Shown: positions 1 through 6,791 of the stretch, in pieces
Layout of the letters: each line of letters opens with the position of its first letter
Position numbering within the stretch: position 1 is the first letter of the stretch
Assembly (NCBI GenBank): GCA_964507395.1
Contig: CAZDQE010000038.1
Span: 1 to 22,133 of the forward strand
Origin: SIG575 sp964507395
GTDB taxonomy: Bacteria > Bacillota > Clostridia > Oscillospirales > Acutalibacteraceae
Length of the DNA: 22,133 nt
Direction of reading: 5' to 3'
Position numbers and translations under genes: made by a program
The notes under the pieces: generated by a model
What the model was told of the DNA's origin: nothing
Database searches by the model: none
Seen by the model: only the letters and a program-made list of their open reading frames with translations

Positions 1-207
1 CCAAAGGATAGAGAAAAGGCGAACACAGTTCGCCTCTACGACAATAAAGATAAATACAATTCATTGTTTCTTTTGGTAATGCATTACGTAGGGGAAAACT
101 GTGTTTTCCTTTGCACAATGCCGAAGGAGGCATAAAAGGCGAACACAGTTCGCCTCTACGATAATATAGATAAATTACAATTTATCTGTAATGATTTTGA
201 TTTTATA
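1..207. repeat. Two copies of an intergenic hairpin repeat, about 120 bp apart
   Basis: A 28-nt stretch at 14-41 is repeated exactly at 134-161, and the next 20-25 nt are also similar (caataaagataaat versus taatatagataaat). Each copy holds the inverted repeat GGCGAAC-aca-GTTCGCC (18-34 and 138-154). Between them lies a related hairpin, GGAAAAC-tgt-GTTTTCC, at about 94-110, preceded by GTAGGG. The bases before each copy also match (ccaaaggata and ccgaaggagg), so the unit is longer than the identical core. No gene is seen here. The element sits just downstream of the FkbM gene end and may lie in its 3' transcript. It resembles short intergenic repeats common in Clostridia genomes; that comparison is from memory. 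Confidence 0.75.
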
Positions 208-1260
208 TTACACCATATAAAAATTACTTTCCCACGCAGGGATGTATTTGTGTTGTCGGAAGTAGATTTTATAATCACTTCTCATTTCACTGATTGCAAG
301 GGGAATTGAAAACATATCCTCATTCCTGTGATACGCGCAGATATAAAGTTTGGGCTTCTGAGTTCTGATTGTTTGCTCAGCACCTTTTATTGCATCAAGC
401 TCACTGCCTTCAATATCCATCTTGATAAGCGAAATTTTTTCTTTCGTGATGCCGTCAATTGCCACAGCATCAATTTTTTCACCCTCGTCAGAAATTTTCG
501 ATTGTCTGCCTGCTGTTTTCTTGAAGAAAAGTGAAGTGTTTTCACTGTATGCGGCAACATTCAATCGCTCGACAAAAGGCAAACTTTCCGTGTTTCTTTC
601 AAGCTTTGCAAAGTTCTTTTTGTCAGGCTCAAGGGCGAAAATCTTGTTTGCTTTTCCTCCTGCAAATGAGAGAAATTCTTCAACCGTATCACCGTTGTAA
701 GCCCCTGCATCAACAATAATTTCGTTTTCACTCAGCTTTAAAATGTTTTCGTAAACCTCATCCTTTTCACTGAAGCAGGGGAGAAGATAGTCAAGCTTAC
801 CGCTGATTTTGAAGTTGATAAGATTTATAAAAGTTTCCTTTGATTTTTCATCTGCAAGCATTGAAAAAACTCTGTCAAACTTTTCTTCGTTTTCTTCAAC
901 AAATTCTCTTGTGAAAAGCCCTTCACCTGCAACGGGCACTGTCAAGGAATAAAAAGGATGTTTCCGTGACATCTGCCACACCCTTTCGATTGTGGCATCA
1001 TCCTTTACCGCAAAGGTCATAAGGCTCACAAAATCTCCGTATTTTTCCTCAGCCTCAGAATATTTCAGTACCCTTTTTCCGTGAAAGGAGTGACCTCTTA
1101 CAAATTCGTCACTTGCATAAACATCACTGTATTCAATGCCGAAAAGCTTTAGCTTTTCGATTATCATGTCAGCACCGTTTCCCATTCCGTAAAGCAGAAT
1201 CGGTCCGGACTCATTCTGCAGTTTGAGCCAGACCGTATCTTCTTTGATATATTCGAGCAT
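208..1260 (-). CDS. FkbM-family SAM-dependent methyltransferase
   Basis: This is a probable O-methyltransferase of the FkbM family (350 aa), predicted cytoplasmic, substrate unknown. The C-terminal half holds the class I methyltransferase fold: VDAGAYNGDT at residues 183-192 (SAM-binding loop), EPD at 211-213 (the acidic residue that usually contacts the SAM ribose), and KMDIEGSE at 280-287, a signature of FkbM proteins. The N-terminal 110 residues begin with a Rossmann-like strand (ILLYGMGNGA, 21-30), a front domain I associate with clostridial FkbM proteins. I chose the ATG at 1260 because the longer open frame from 1338 would run about 77 nt into the preceding gene. The chosen start lies 1 nt after that gene's stop with no good ribosome binding site, so translational coupling is likely. 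It is the last gene of the four-gene operon. FkbM enzymes often modify glycans or polyketides; neither is indicated here. Confidence 0.85.
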   Translation of the reverse strand: MLEYIKEDTVWLKLQNESGPILLYGMGNGADMIIEKLKLFGIEYSDVYASDEFVRGHSFHGKRVLKYSEAEEKYGDFVSLMTFAVKDDATIERVWQMSRKHPFYSLTVPVAGEGLFTREFVEENEEKFDRVFSMLADEKSKETFINLINFKISGKLDYLLPCFSEKDEVYENILKLSENEIIVDAGAYNGDTVEEFLSFAGGKANKIFALEPDKKNFAKLERNTESLPFVERLNVAAYSENTSLFFKKTAGRQSKISDEGEKIDAVAIDGITKEKISLIKMDIEGSELDAIKGAEQTIRTQKPKLYICAYHRNEDMFSIPLAISEMRSDYKIYFRQHKYIPAWESNFYMV

Positions 1261-1261
1261 A

Positions 1262-1588
1262 TTAATATTTGTCCATGCTGTCAACGCTGAGTACAAACAC
1301 AGTTGCACCGCCGACAGAAACTTCCTTTGCTTTGTCAAGCTCGCTCATGTTTGTGCCGAAGGTTGCAGTTGAAGCAGCAGTATGTGTCCTTGTCTGAGAA
1401 TATTTAGAGATGATAGCCTTTGCTCTTTCAACATCCTTGTCCTCAGAACCGATAAGAAGTGTTGTGTTGCCAACCATGAGGAAACCGCCTGTTGTTGAAA
1501 GCTTTGTAACTGTGAATTTTTCCTTTGTGAGTGCTGATGATACAACAGCACTGTCGTCATTGTTTACAATTGCAAGAATGAGTTTCAT
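1262..1588 (-). CDS. darA: Cyclic-di-AMP receptor, PII-like DarA family
   Basis: This 108-aa PII-like signalling protein very likely binds cyclic di-AMP as a trimer. It aligns by eye along its whole length with DarA (YaaQ/PstA) of Bacillus, Listeria and Staphylococcus: the start MKLILAIV, the ligand-binding stretch TKLSTTGGFLMVGNTT at residues 28-43, and the C-terminal VGGATVFVLSVD at about 92-103. Its length is close to the usual 109 aa. A clear ribosome binding site (AAGGAG) precedes the ATG. It follows the DUF1854 gene by 31 nt and runs into the FkbM gene with a 1-nt gap, so the three are probably co-transcribed with the ABC exporter upstream. In known species darA is usually near tmk or holB, so this setting differs. 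Its downstream partner is not known from the family; the exporter or DUF1854 protein is a possible target here. Confidence 0.93.
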   Translation of the reverse strand: MKLILAIVNNDDSAVVSSALTKEKFTVTKLSTTGGFLMVGNTTLLIGSEDKDVERAKAIISKYSQTRTHTAASTATFGTNMSELDKAKEVSVGGATVFVLSVDSMDKY

Positions 1589-1619
1589 GTTTAATTCTCC
1601 TTAAGTATTTCTCTTAAAA

Positions 1620-2108
1620 TCAAATATCGGGAAGCAACATTTTGATGCTTCGTTTATCAAGCTTGTAAAGGTCGGGGATTTCGTATCTGTTATCGCTGCC
1701 GTCCTTTATAAGAATACGCCCGTCGTAAAGAGTTTTGATTGCCGTAAGACTGTTTCTGATTTCAAATGTATACACACCTCTGTCAGTTTCAACGGTCCAC
1801 ATCCAGATGCTGAATTTTTCTGAACGCTTGATGAATTTTGTGATTTTGGGAATCATGTAATATTCATCGAGTGCGCTCTGCAGAGCCTGTTTGCTTTCAG
1901 GCAGGAGATTGTCAATATTTCTGATGATTGCACATTCATTTCCGTCACTGTCCAGGAGGGAAATGTATTTGTCAAGACCGCTTATAGGGAAAAGTCTGTG
2001 AGGCTCAAGACCTGTCAGCTTTTCATCAGAGCCGTAAAATTCAGCGTCAATAAAAATTTTATCGTTAACAGTAAGCTTAACCTCGGGACCATCAATATAT
2101 TTTAACAT
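1620..2108 (-). CDS. DUF1854 family protein, ABC-transporter-associated
   Basis: This 162-aa protein has no signal peptide or membrane segment. I recognise the DUF1854 family from LEPHRLFPISGLDKYISLLD at residues 34-53 and the DEYYMIPKI segment at 81-89. Its biochemical function is unknown. DUF1854 genes are known next to ABC exporter genes; in beta-proteobacteria such pairs lie beside cyanophycin metabolism genes, but no cyanophycin synthetase is visible here. It starts 21 nt after the exporter gene with an AAGGGAGTG ribosome binding site and is followed by darA. A role as an accessory or regulatory subunit of the exporter is inferred from this constant pairing. The start is supported by the ribosome binding site and by the match to the family's beginning. 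Confidence 0.85.
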   Translation of the reverse strand: MLKYIDGPEVKLTVNDKIFIDAEFYGSDEKLTGLEPHRLFPISGLDKYISLLDSDGNECAIIRNIDNLLPESKQALQSALDEYYMIPKITKFIKRSEKFSIWMWTVETDRGVYTFEIRNSLTAIKTLYDGRILIKDGSDNRYEIPDLYKLDKRSIKMLLPDI

Positions 2109-2129
2109 AAATTACACTCCCTTTCAAGA

Positions 2130-4388
2130 TTATTCAAAATTTTCCTTGTCTTTCTCTTCTCGGATTTTTTGTGACATTGACTGAATCTGAATGAGCTTAT
2201 AATATTTGCCCTTGAGAGCCATAAGCTCCTCGTGTGAGCCGTTTTCAATGATTCTGCCCTTGTCAACAACGAGGATTCTGTTTGCTTTTCTGAGAGTAGA
2301 AAGACGGTGAGCAATCATGAGTGTAGTTCTGCCGCGGATGAGTCTTTCAATAGCCTGCTGGATAAGCTCTTCTGTTTCGGAGTCAACAGCAGCAGTTGCT
2401 TCGTCGAAAATAAGGATACTCGGGTTTTTCATAACAGCTCTTGCAATTGAAAGTCTTTGCTTTTCACCGCCTGAAAGACCGATACCTCTTTCTCCGAGGA
2501 AGGTATCGTATGAATCGGGCAGACGGGAGATGAAGCCGTGAGCGTTTGCAACATCAGCCGCATAAATTACCTGTTCAACATGAGCATTCGGTGTGCCGTA
2601 TGCAATATTGTTGAAAACTGTGTCCTTGAACATCAGAGGCTCCTGCTGAACGTAGCCTATCTGATTTCTGTAATACTTCATGTCGATATCCTTGATGTTT
2701 ACGTCATCAATAAGGATCTCGCCCTCGTAATCATCATAGAAACGCATGAGAAGATTTATGAGTGTTGATTTACCTGAGCCTGTTGTACCAACAATACCAA
2801 CGATATCACCGGGGTTGAGTGTAAAGCTTACGTTGTCAACAACCTTCTTTGAACGGTCAAATGCGAAGCTGACGTTTCTGAACTCGATTTTACCGTCCAT
2901 TCTGGGAAGCTCTTTGCCTTTAGCGAAGTCGTGTTCAGGCTCCGCATCAATAATATCGAAAATCTTTTCAGCGGAAGCCAGTGCGTTCTGATATGAGTCA
3001 CTGATATTTGCAAAGAAGCTTACAGGGCCGTAGAACATGCTTGTATAAGAAATGAACGAAACGAGAAGACCGATTGAAATTTCGTTGTTGTCAGGGTCGA
3101 TAATCCACGAACCGCCCACAAGCCAGATAATAACCGAGCCGCAAGTAATGAGGAAGGTCATAACATTGGGGAAAACAGAAGCGATAACGCTTGCTTTCTT
3201 GTCTTCCTGAAGCCAATCGTCGCAGTAAGCCTTGAACTTGCCGATAATTGAATCTTCGTTTGTGAAGGATTTGATAACTCTCACACCGGGAATCGTGTCG
3301 GCAAGAAGTGTTGAAATGTGTGAGCTTCTTATCCAGAGTCTGCGGTAACGGGGACCGATTTTCTTGCCGAAAATTCTTCCGCCGATAACAACGAGGGGAA
3401 CAGGGAGAAGGGAAAGGAGAGTCAGCTTCCAGTTCATAATGAGCATGATTGCCGCAATACCTACGAGCAGGAAGCCCTGCGTAATACCTTCCTGTGAAAT
3501 TCGCATGATGAAGTTCTGCAGAACAACTGAGTCGGAGTTGACTCTGTTGATAACTGAGCCTGTTGATGTTTTGTCATAATAGCTCAGAGGCAGATACTGT
3601 GCCTTTGCGTAAATATCCTTTTTCAGGTCGATGATGATTTTATCGCCTGCAACTCTCAGATAATAAGAACGTATAAACGAAACAAGGTACTGAACAACAT
3701 ATACTCCCAAAAGAAAAAGTATAACCTTGACAAGACCTTCCGAGTCTTTTCCCGGGATAACATCGTCAACCATAACCTGAGTGATTTTCGGGGGAACGAG
3801 TGAAAGTCCCGTAACCACAATTGAAAGGATAATACAGAGAATAAGCTTTCCTTTCTCAGGCAGGAGATATTTCATCAGCTTGGAAATAATCTTGCCCTTG
3901 CCCTTACAGTTGTAGCATTCAGCATCGGGAGAAGCCAGCTTTCGTCCGCATTTGGGACAGAAGGAGCGTTGCTTATCGTAAGTTGATTTTACGATAAGAA
4001 GCTGTTCTTCAAATTCCATGCCTTTGTTTATGTTGTTGATGAAGATTGCAGCAGCATCAGCGATGTCGGCGTTAGCATATGTAAATCTCAGAACAGTTTC
4101 TGTCTTTTCGGCAGTTTTTATTCTGATAACAGCGTTGCCGTACATTCTCTTGACAATGACTTTTTCGATGTCGCCGAAAGCAAAGCTTTTGCTTCCGCCC
4201 TCGATTTCAGAGTCAATTGCAACTGCTTTTGTTTTTGTGACAATGAAAGCCGAAGAGTCATATTTTCCGTCAAGGTTAAGGTCACCCACAACGGCGAAGA
4301 GAATCTTTTCCCCACCGAGAACGTTCTCAGCGGTTTTCATAATGTCATCAGGGATCGGTTTGTTTGAAAAGGTTTTAATTTCTTCCAT
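2130..4388 (-). CDS. ABC exporter (fused permease and ATPase) with PH-like and zinc-ribbon N-terminal extension
   Basis: This 752-aa half-transporter should export an unknown substrate as a dimer. Residues 1-130 form a beta-rich extension resembling a bacterial PH-like domain (FAVVGDLNLD, later VIRIKT). A zinc ribbon follows: C144-x2-C147 and C158-x2-C161. The six-helix ABC transmembrane domain spans about 175-460. The ATPase domain starts near 500, with Walker A GTTGSGKST (534-542), Q-loop YVQQEP (579-584), signature LSGGEKQ (638-644), Walker B ILIFDEA (658-664) and switch His694. All catalytic residues are intact. An ordinary exporter of this type is about 580 aa, so the front 160 residues are extra. 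The start has a strong ribosome binding site (AAAAGGAGGG). It is the first gene of the operon with DUF1854, DarA and FkbM proteins; a promoter and palindrome lie about 60-80 nt upstream. The PH-like label is the weakest part. Confidence 0.92.
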   Translation of the reverse strand: MEEIKTFSNKPIPDDIMKTAENVLGGEKILFAVVGDLNLDGKYDSSAFIVTKTKAVAIDSEIEGGSKSFAFGDIEKVIVKRMYGNAVIRIKTAEKTETVLRFTYANADIADAAAIFINNINKGMEFEEQLLIVKSTYDKQRSFCPKCGRKLASPDAECYNCKGKGKIISKLMKYLLPEKGKLILCIILSIVVTGLSLVPPKITQVMVDDVIPGKDSEGLVKVILFLLGVYVVQYLVSFIRSYYLRVAGDKIIIDLKKDIYAKAQYLPLSYYDKTSTGSVINRVNSDSVVLQNFIMRISQEGITQGFLLVGIAAIMLIMNWKLTLLSLLPVPLVVIGGRIFGKKIGPRYRRLWIRSSHISTLLADTIPGVRVIKSFTNEDSIIGKFKAYCDDWLQEDKKASVIASVFPNVMTFLITCGSVIIWLVGGSWIIDPDNNEISIGLLVSFISYTSMFYGPVSFFANISDSYQNALASAEKIFDIIDAEPEHDFAKGKELPRMDGKIEFRNVSFAFDRSKKVVDNVSFTLNPGDIVGIVGTTGSGKSTLINLLMRFYDDYEGEILIDDVNIKDIDMKYYRNQIGYVQQEPLMFKDTVFNNIAYGTPNAHVEQVIYAADVANAHGFISRLPDSYDTFLGERGIGLSGGEKQRLSIARAVMKNPSILIFDEATAAVDSETEELIQQAIERLIRGRTTLMIAHRLSTLRKANRILVVDKGRIIENGSHEELMALKGKYYKLIQIQSMSQKIREEKDKENFE

Positions 4389-4756
4389 CTGAAACCCTCC
4401 TTTTGGCTATACACTTATGAAAAGTTGTCGTCTTTTCGCGTAAAGTATAGCACAGTGACATAAAATGTCAATGGTTTTTTAACAATTTTTTCAAAATTTA
4501 TTTTATTCAAAAAAATATGTGAGAAAACTTAGATTTTATGTGCAAAAAACCATGTGTTCGATGGACTTTTTGTGTTGACAGACAGATTGCAACGCCGTAA
4601 GGATACCCCTTGAGGGCGTGCTCAAAACCGATAAAAACACAGAATGAGATTCATTGCCGGCATCTCCGATGTGATAATAAAAAATGATTAAAAATAAAGC
4701 GTTTATGTAAATATTATGAAAAATAATTAAAGAAACAAAATATCGCCTCATTTTAC
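4389..4756. other. AT-rich divergent intergenic region with one internal hairpin
   Basis: Apart from the minus-strand promoter at 4444-4471, I see no gene in this stretch between the leftward ABC operon and the rightward dockerin/cohesin block. It contains a two-tier hairpin: ACGCC (4592-4596) pairs with GGCGT (4615-4619), and AAGG (4599-4602) with CCTT (4608-4611). There is no T-run next to it, so it is not a clear terminator. It may be a worn intergenic repeat. Confidence 0.5.
4444..4471 (-). promoter_or_regulatory. Promoter of the ABC/DUF1854/darA/FkbM operon with palindromic operator
   Basis: On the minus strand the -35 is TTGACA (4471-4466) and the -10 is TATACT (4449-4444), with a 16-nt spacer. 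The exact palindrome TGACATAAAATGTCA (4456-4470) covers most of the -35 and part of the spacer, so a protein bound there would block RNA polymerase. The regulator is not identifiable from the sequence. Confidence 0.8.
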
Positions 4757-4785
4757 TTGACATGAAGCACGAAATTTTATATAAT
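4757..4785 (+). promoter_or_regulatory. Perfect-consensus sigma-A promoter
   Basis: TTGACA at 4757-4762 and TATAAT at 4780-4785 with a 17-nt spacer match the housekeeping consensus exactly in both hexamers. Transcription should start near 4792, giving a leader of about 65 nt before the small peptide gene. It is the only strong promoter seen upstream of the dockerin/cohesin genes. Confidence 0.9.
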
Positions 4786-4855
4786 TTAAAAGAACTAAAA
4801 GGTGGGGGAAGTCCTATCTTTAGTAACCAACGAACTTTGAAAGGAAGTGAATCGA

Positions 4856-4981
4856 ATGAATTTCACAGATATCATTGAAGGTATTAAGACAGGTTGGGCT
4901 ATCCTTAACGAGATCATCAATTTTGACGTTCTTGTAGATTACATAAAGAAGGGTATCGAAGCTCTTATCGCTCTGTTTTAA
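4856..4981 (+). CDS. Small acidic amphipathic peptide (41 aa), unknown function
   Basis: I do not recognise this gene. The open frame encodes 41 residues beginning MNFTDIIEGIKTGWAILNEI and ending GIEALIALF. Hydrophobic residues recur every three to four positions with charged residues between them (six acidic, three Lys, net about -3), which suggests an amphipathic helix. There is no signal peptide, no Cys and no Pro. Support for a real gene: a perfect promoter 70 nt upstream, the ribosome binding site AAGGAAGTGA about 6 nt before the ATG, and a large hairpin just after the stop. Size, acidity and the Phe end recall beta-type phenol-soluble modulins of staphylococci, but that is a resemblance in character only. 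It could instead be a leader peptide for the dockerin gene downstream or a short intracellular scaffold peptide. Confidence 0.62.
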   Translation: MNFTDIIEGIKTGWAILNEIINFDVLVDYIKKGIEALIALF

Positions 4982-4996
4982 TTTCTGAAAATGTTT

Positions 4997-5049
4997 CATA
5001 ACACACCCTGTCCTTTCGCCTCAGGCGGTCAGGGCAGGGTGTTGTTATG
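4997..5049 (+). terminator. Long hairpin without a U-run after the small peptide gene
   Basis: CATAACA and CACCCTG (4997-5010) pair with CAGGGTG and TTGTTATG (5035-5049) with one bulge, and an inner hairpin CGCC-tca-GGCG sits at 5018-5028. The stem is strong, but AAAGAC follows instead of a T-run. It is therefore more likely a transcript-stabilising or processing structure, or a partial terminator, between the small peptide and the dockerin gene than a full intrinsic terminator. Confidence 0.55.
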
Positions 5050-5128
5050 AAAGACAGGTTTCCGATTTTGGTATTTATTAATCATCCGCACATAAATTAC
5101 AAAAAGAATCCAAGAGGTGATATGAAAC

Positions 5129-6775
5129 ATGAAAAAATCATTGTGCATCATTCTCTGCTTTGCAGTAGTGCTGACTACATTTGCTATCGGCTTCTCTGCA
5201 TTTGCAGGCGCAGATTCTTTGTCAGTCGTTTCAGGTCCTGATAAGCTTTATTATCTTGATGCTGCAGACGAAATTGATGTAACAGGCACTGTTCTCAGCG
5301 TTAAGCAGGGCACAGACGAGCAGTCAATTACTCTGACGGAGAATATCAAAAGAACAGGCGCACTTGCTGACGCAGTGCCCACAACAGCTTCAACTGAGAG
5401 CACATCATCAGCTGAAACTACAACTGAAGGAGCAGAAACTACAACTGAAGAAGCAGTGACAACAACAACTGCTGCGGCGGTTGCATTAGCAGCAGAAGCA
5501 ACAGAAAAGGTTGATGCTTCAAAAGTAAAGGTATACTATGATTATCCTCTCGCTCAGGGCGAAAACGAGGTTATCTTCAAGTATGATGACAAAACTGCAA
5601 GCTGCAGCGTTTATGTTGACGAGGATCCTGTCAAGAGCATTACAATCACAAAGGCTCCTACAAAGACAGGTTATTACTACGGCTACGATAACGATACAGA
5701 CGTTGATCTGTCAGGTCTTGAGGTCACAATTGTTTTCAATGCCTGCGGCGGTGAAAAGGAACAGACCTTTGTTTATAAGTATGACGAAGTAAAGTCACTT
5801 GTATTTATGGGTCACAGATTCAGCATGTACTTTGCATACCAGCTTAAGGTAGGCGAAAACCCTGTTATCGTAACATATCTCGGCAAGGAAACAAAGTTTG
5901 TCCTCAATTATGAGGAGGTTATTGTCGGTGACGTTAACGGCGACGGTGCAGTAAACGCTGCTGACCTTGTACGTCTTTCAAGAATCGTTATCAACGATGA
6001 AGACCTTTCTTACAATGCCCTTGAAACTGATATCGAAACTGACGGTAAGATTAACCAGAAGGACCTTAAGGCCCTTCGTCAGATGCTTACAATGCCTGAC
6101 GAAATCGGCGAGTTTGACTGGGTTCTCGATGCAAAGCTTCTTTCATACAAGATTGATGAAAACGGCACATTCTACACAGATACAGACCCCTGGCAGAGAA
6201 ACTTCGGCTTCAATGCTCTTTATGACTACGCAGCTCCCTACACATGTATGTATTATGATACATTCCGTGTATACTTCGACTACGGCACATACGATGACGG
6301 TTCTCCCAAACAGTGGATGATTCAGCCATGGAAGGGTCAGTACGGTATGGTTCTCTTCGGTGCAGAGCTTGGTGTTTATACAAAGTCACCTGACCGAGTA
6401 ACACCTCACTATGACTGTGCATCAGACGAAGACCTTCTCGGTATGGAGATGGAAGTTTATAAGGATGAAAAACTTGCATTTACACGTCCTTATGAAATGC
6501 ATTGGTGGATTACAGGCTTCAAGCCCGGTGCACTTGACAACTATACGGATATGACAAAGCCTCACAGCCAGCTCACACTTAAGTTCACGGTTGACTTCCC
6601 CTCAAACGAAATGGCTCAGCTTTTTGCAGACGGTCTTGAGGATAAAGGCTTTGAAAAGGTAGGCTTTATCGACACTGTAAACTTCAGAAAAGTTGATACC
6701 TACATGATTACAAACAACCGCGTTGTATTCCTTTGGAGAAACATTGTTGATTCTGACAAAGGAACAAATATGTAA
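5129..6775 (+). CDS. Secreted dockerin protein with DUF4474 domain
   Basis: This 548-aa protein is exported (signal peptide at 1-28, ending SAFAGA) and should bind a cohesin. Residues 85-130 are a Thr/Glu/Ala-rich linker (ETTTEGAETTTEEA). Two beta-rich, Ig-like stretches follow (about 132-165 and 168-262). A type I-like dockerin spans about 266-322: the first calcium loop GDVNGDGAVNAADL is classic, while the second, TDIETDGKINQKDL, is shifted but keeps its acidic ligands. The rest (about 328-545) matches the DUF4474 family, with TDPWQRNFGFNALYD (352-366) and the conserved WMIQPWKGQYG (396-406). No function is known for DUF4474, and no glycosidase module is seen. The start is chosen because AGGTGAT lies 8 nt before it and a signal peptide follows directly. 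It heads a three-gene run with two cohesin genes (16-nt and about 90-nt gaps). Confidence 0.88.
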   Translation: MKKSLCIILCFAVVLTTFAIGFSAFAGADSLSVVSGPDKLYYLDAADEIDVTGTVLSVKQGTDEQSITLTENIKRTGALADAVPTTASTESTSSAETTTEGAETTTEEAVTTTTAAAVALAAEATEKVDASKVKVYYDYPLAQGENEVIFKYDDKTASCSVYVDEDPVKSITITKAPTKTGYYYGYDNDTDVDLSGLEVTIVFNACGGEKEQTFVYKYDEVKSLVFMGHRFSMYFAYQLKVGENPVIVTYLGKETKFVLNYEEVIVGDVNGDGAVNAADLVRLSRIVINDEDLSYNALETDIETDGKINQKDLKALRQMLTMPDEIGEFDWVLDAKLLSYKIDENGTFYTDTDPWQRNFGFNALYDYAAPYTCMYYDTFRVYFDYGTYDDGSPKQWMIQPWKGQYGMVLFGAELGVYTKSPDRVTPHYDCASDEDLLGMEMEVYKDEKLAFTRPYEMHWWITGFKPGALDNYTDMTKPHSQLTLKFTVDFPSNEMAQLFADGLEDKGFEKVGFIDTVNFRKVDTYMITNNRVVFLWRNIVDSDKGTNM

Positions 6776-6791
6776 GGGGAGGTAGGAAGAT

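Noticed and set aside
1..207. CRISPR array
   Set aside because: Only two repeat copies exist, with flanks that are also similar; there are no spacers of regular length and no cas genes.
1261..1338. Upstream extension of the FkbM methyltransferase to an ATG at 1338
   Set aside because: The added residues lie inside the darA gene and do not resemble the family; the ATG at 1260 abuts the darA stop.
4018..4392. 124-residue plus-strand frame opposite the ABC exporter N-terminus
   Set aside because: It mirrors the exporter's coding frame, has no ribosome binding site and no recognisable domain.
4791..4855. Riboswitch in the leader of the small peptide gene
   Set aside because: The leader is only about 65 nt and I recognise no riboswitch core (no GEMM, SAM, TPP or c-di-AMP ydaO-type motif).
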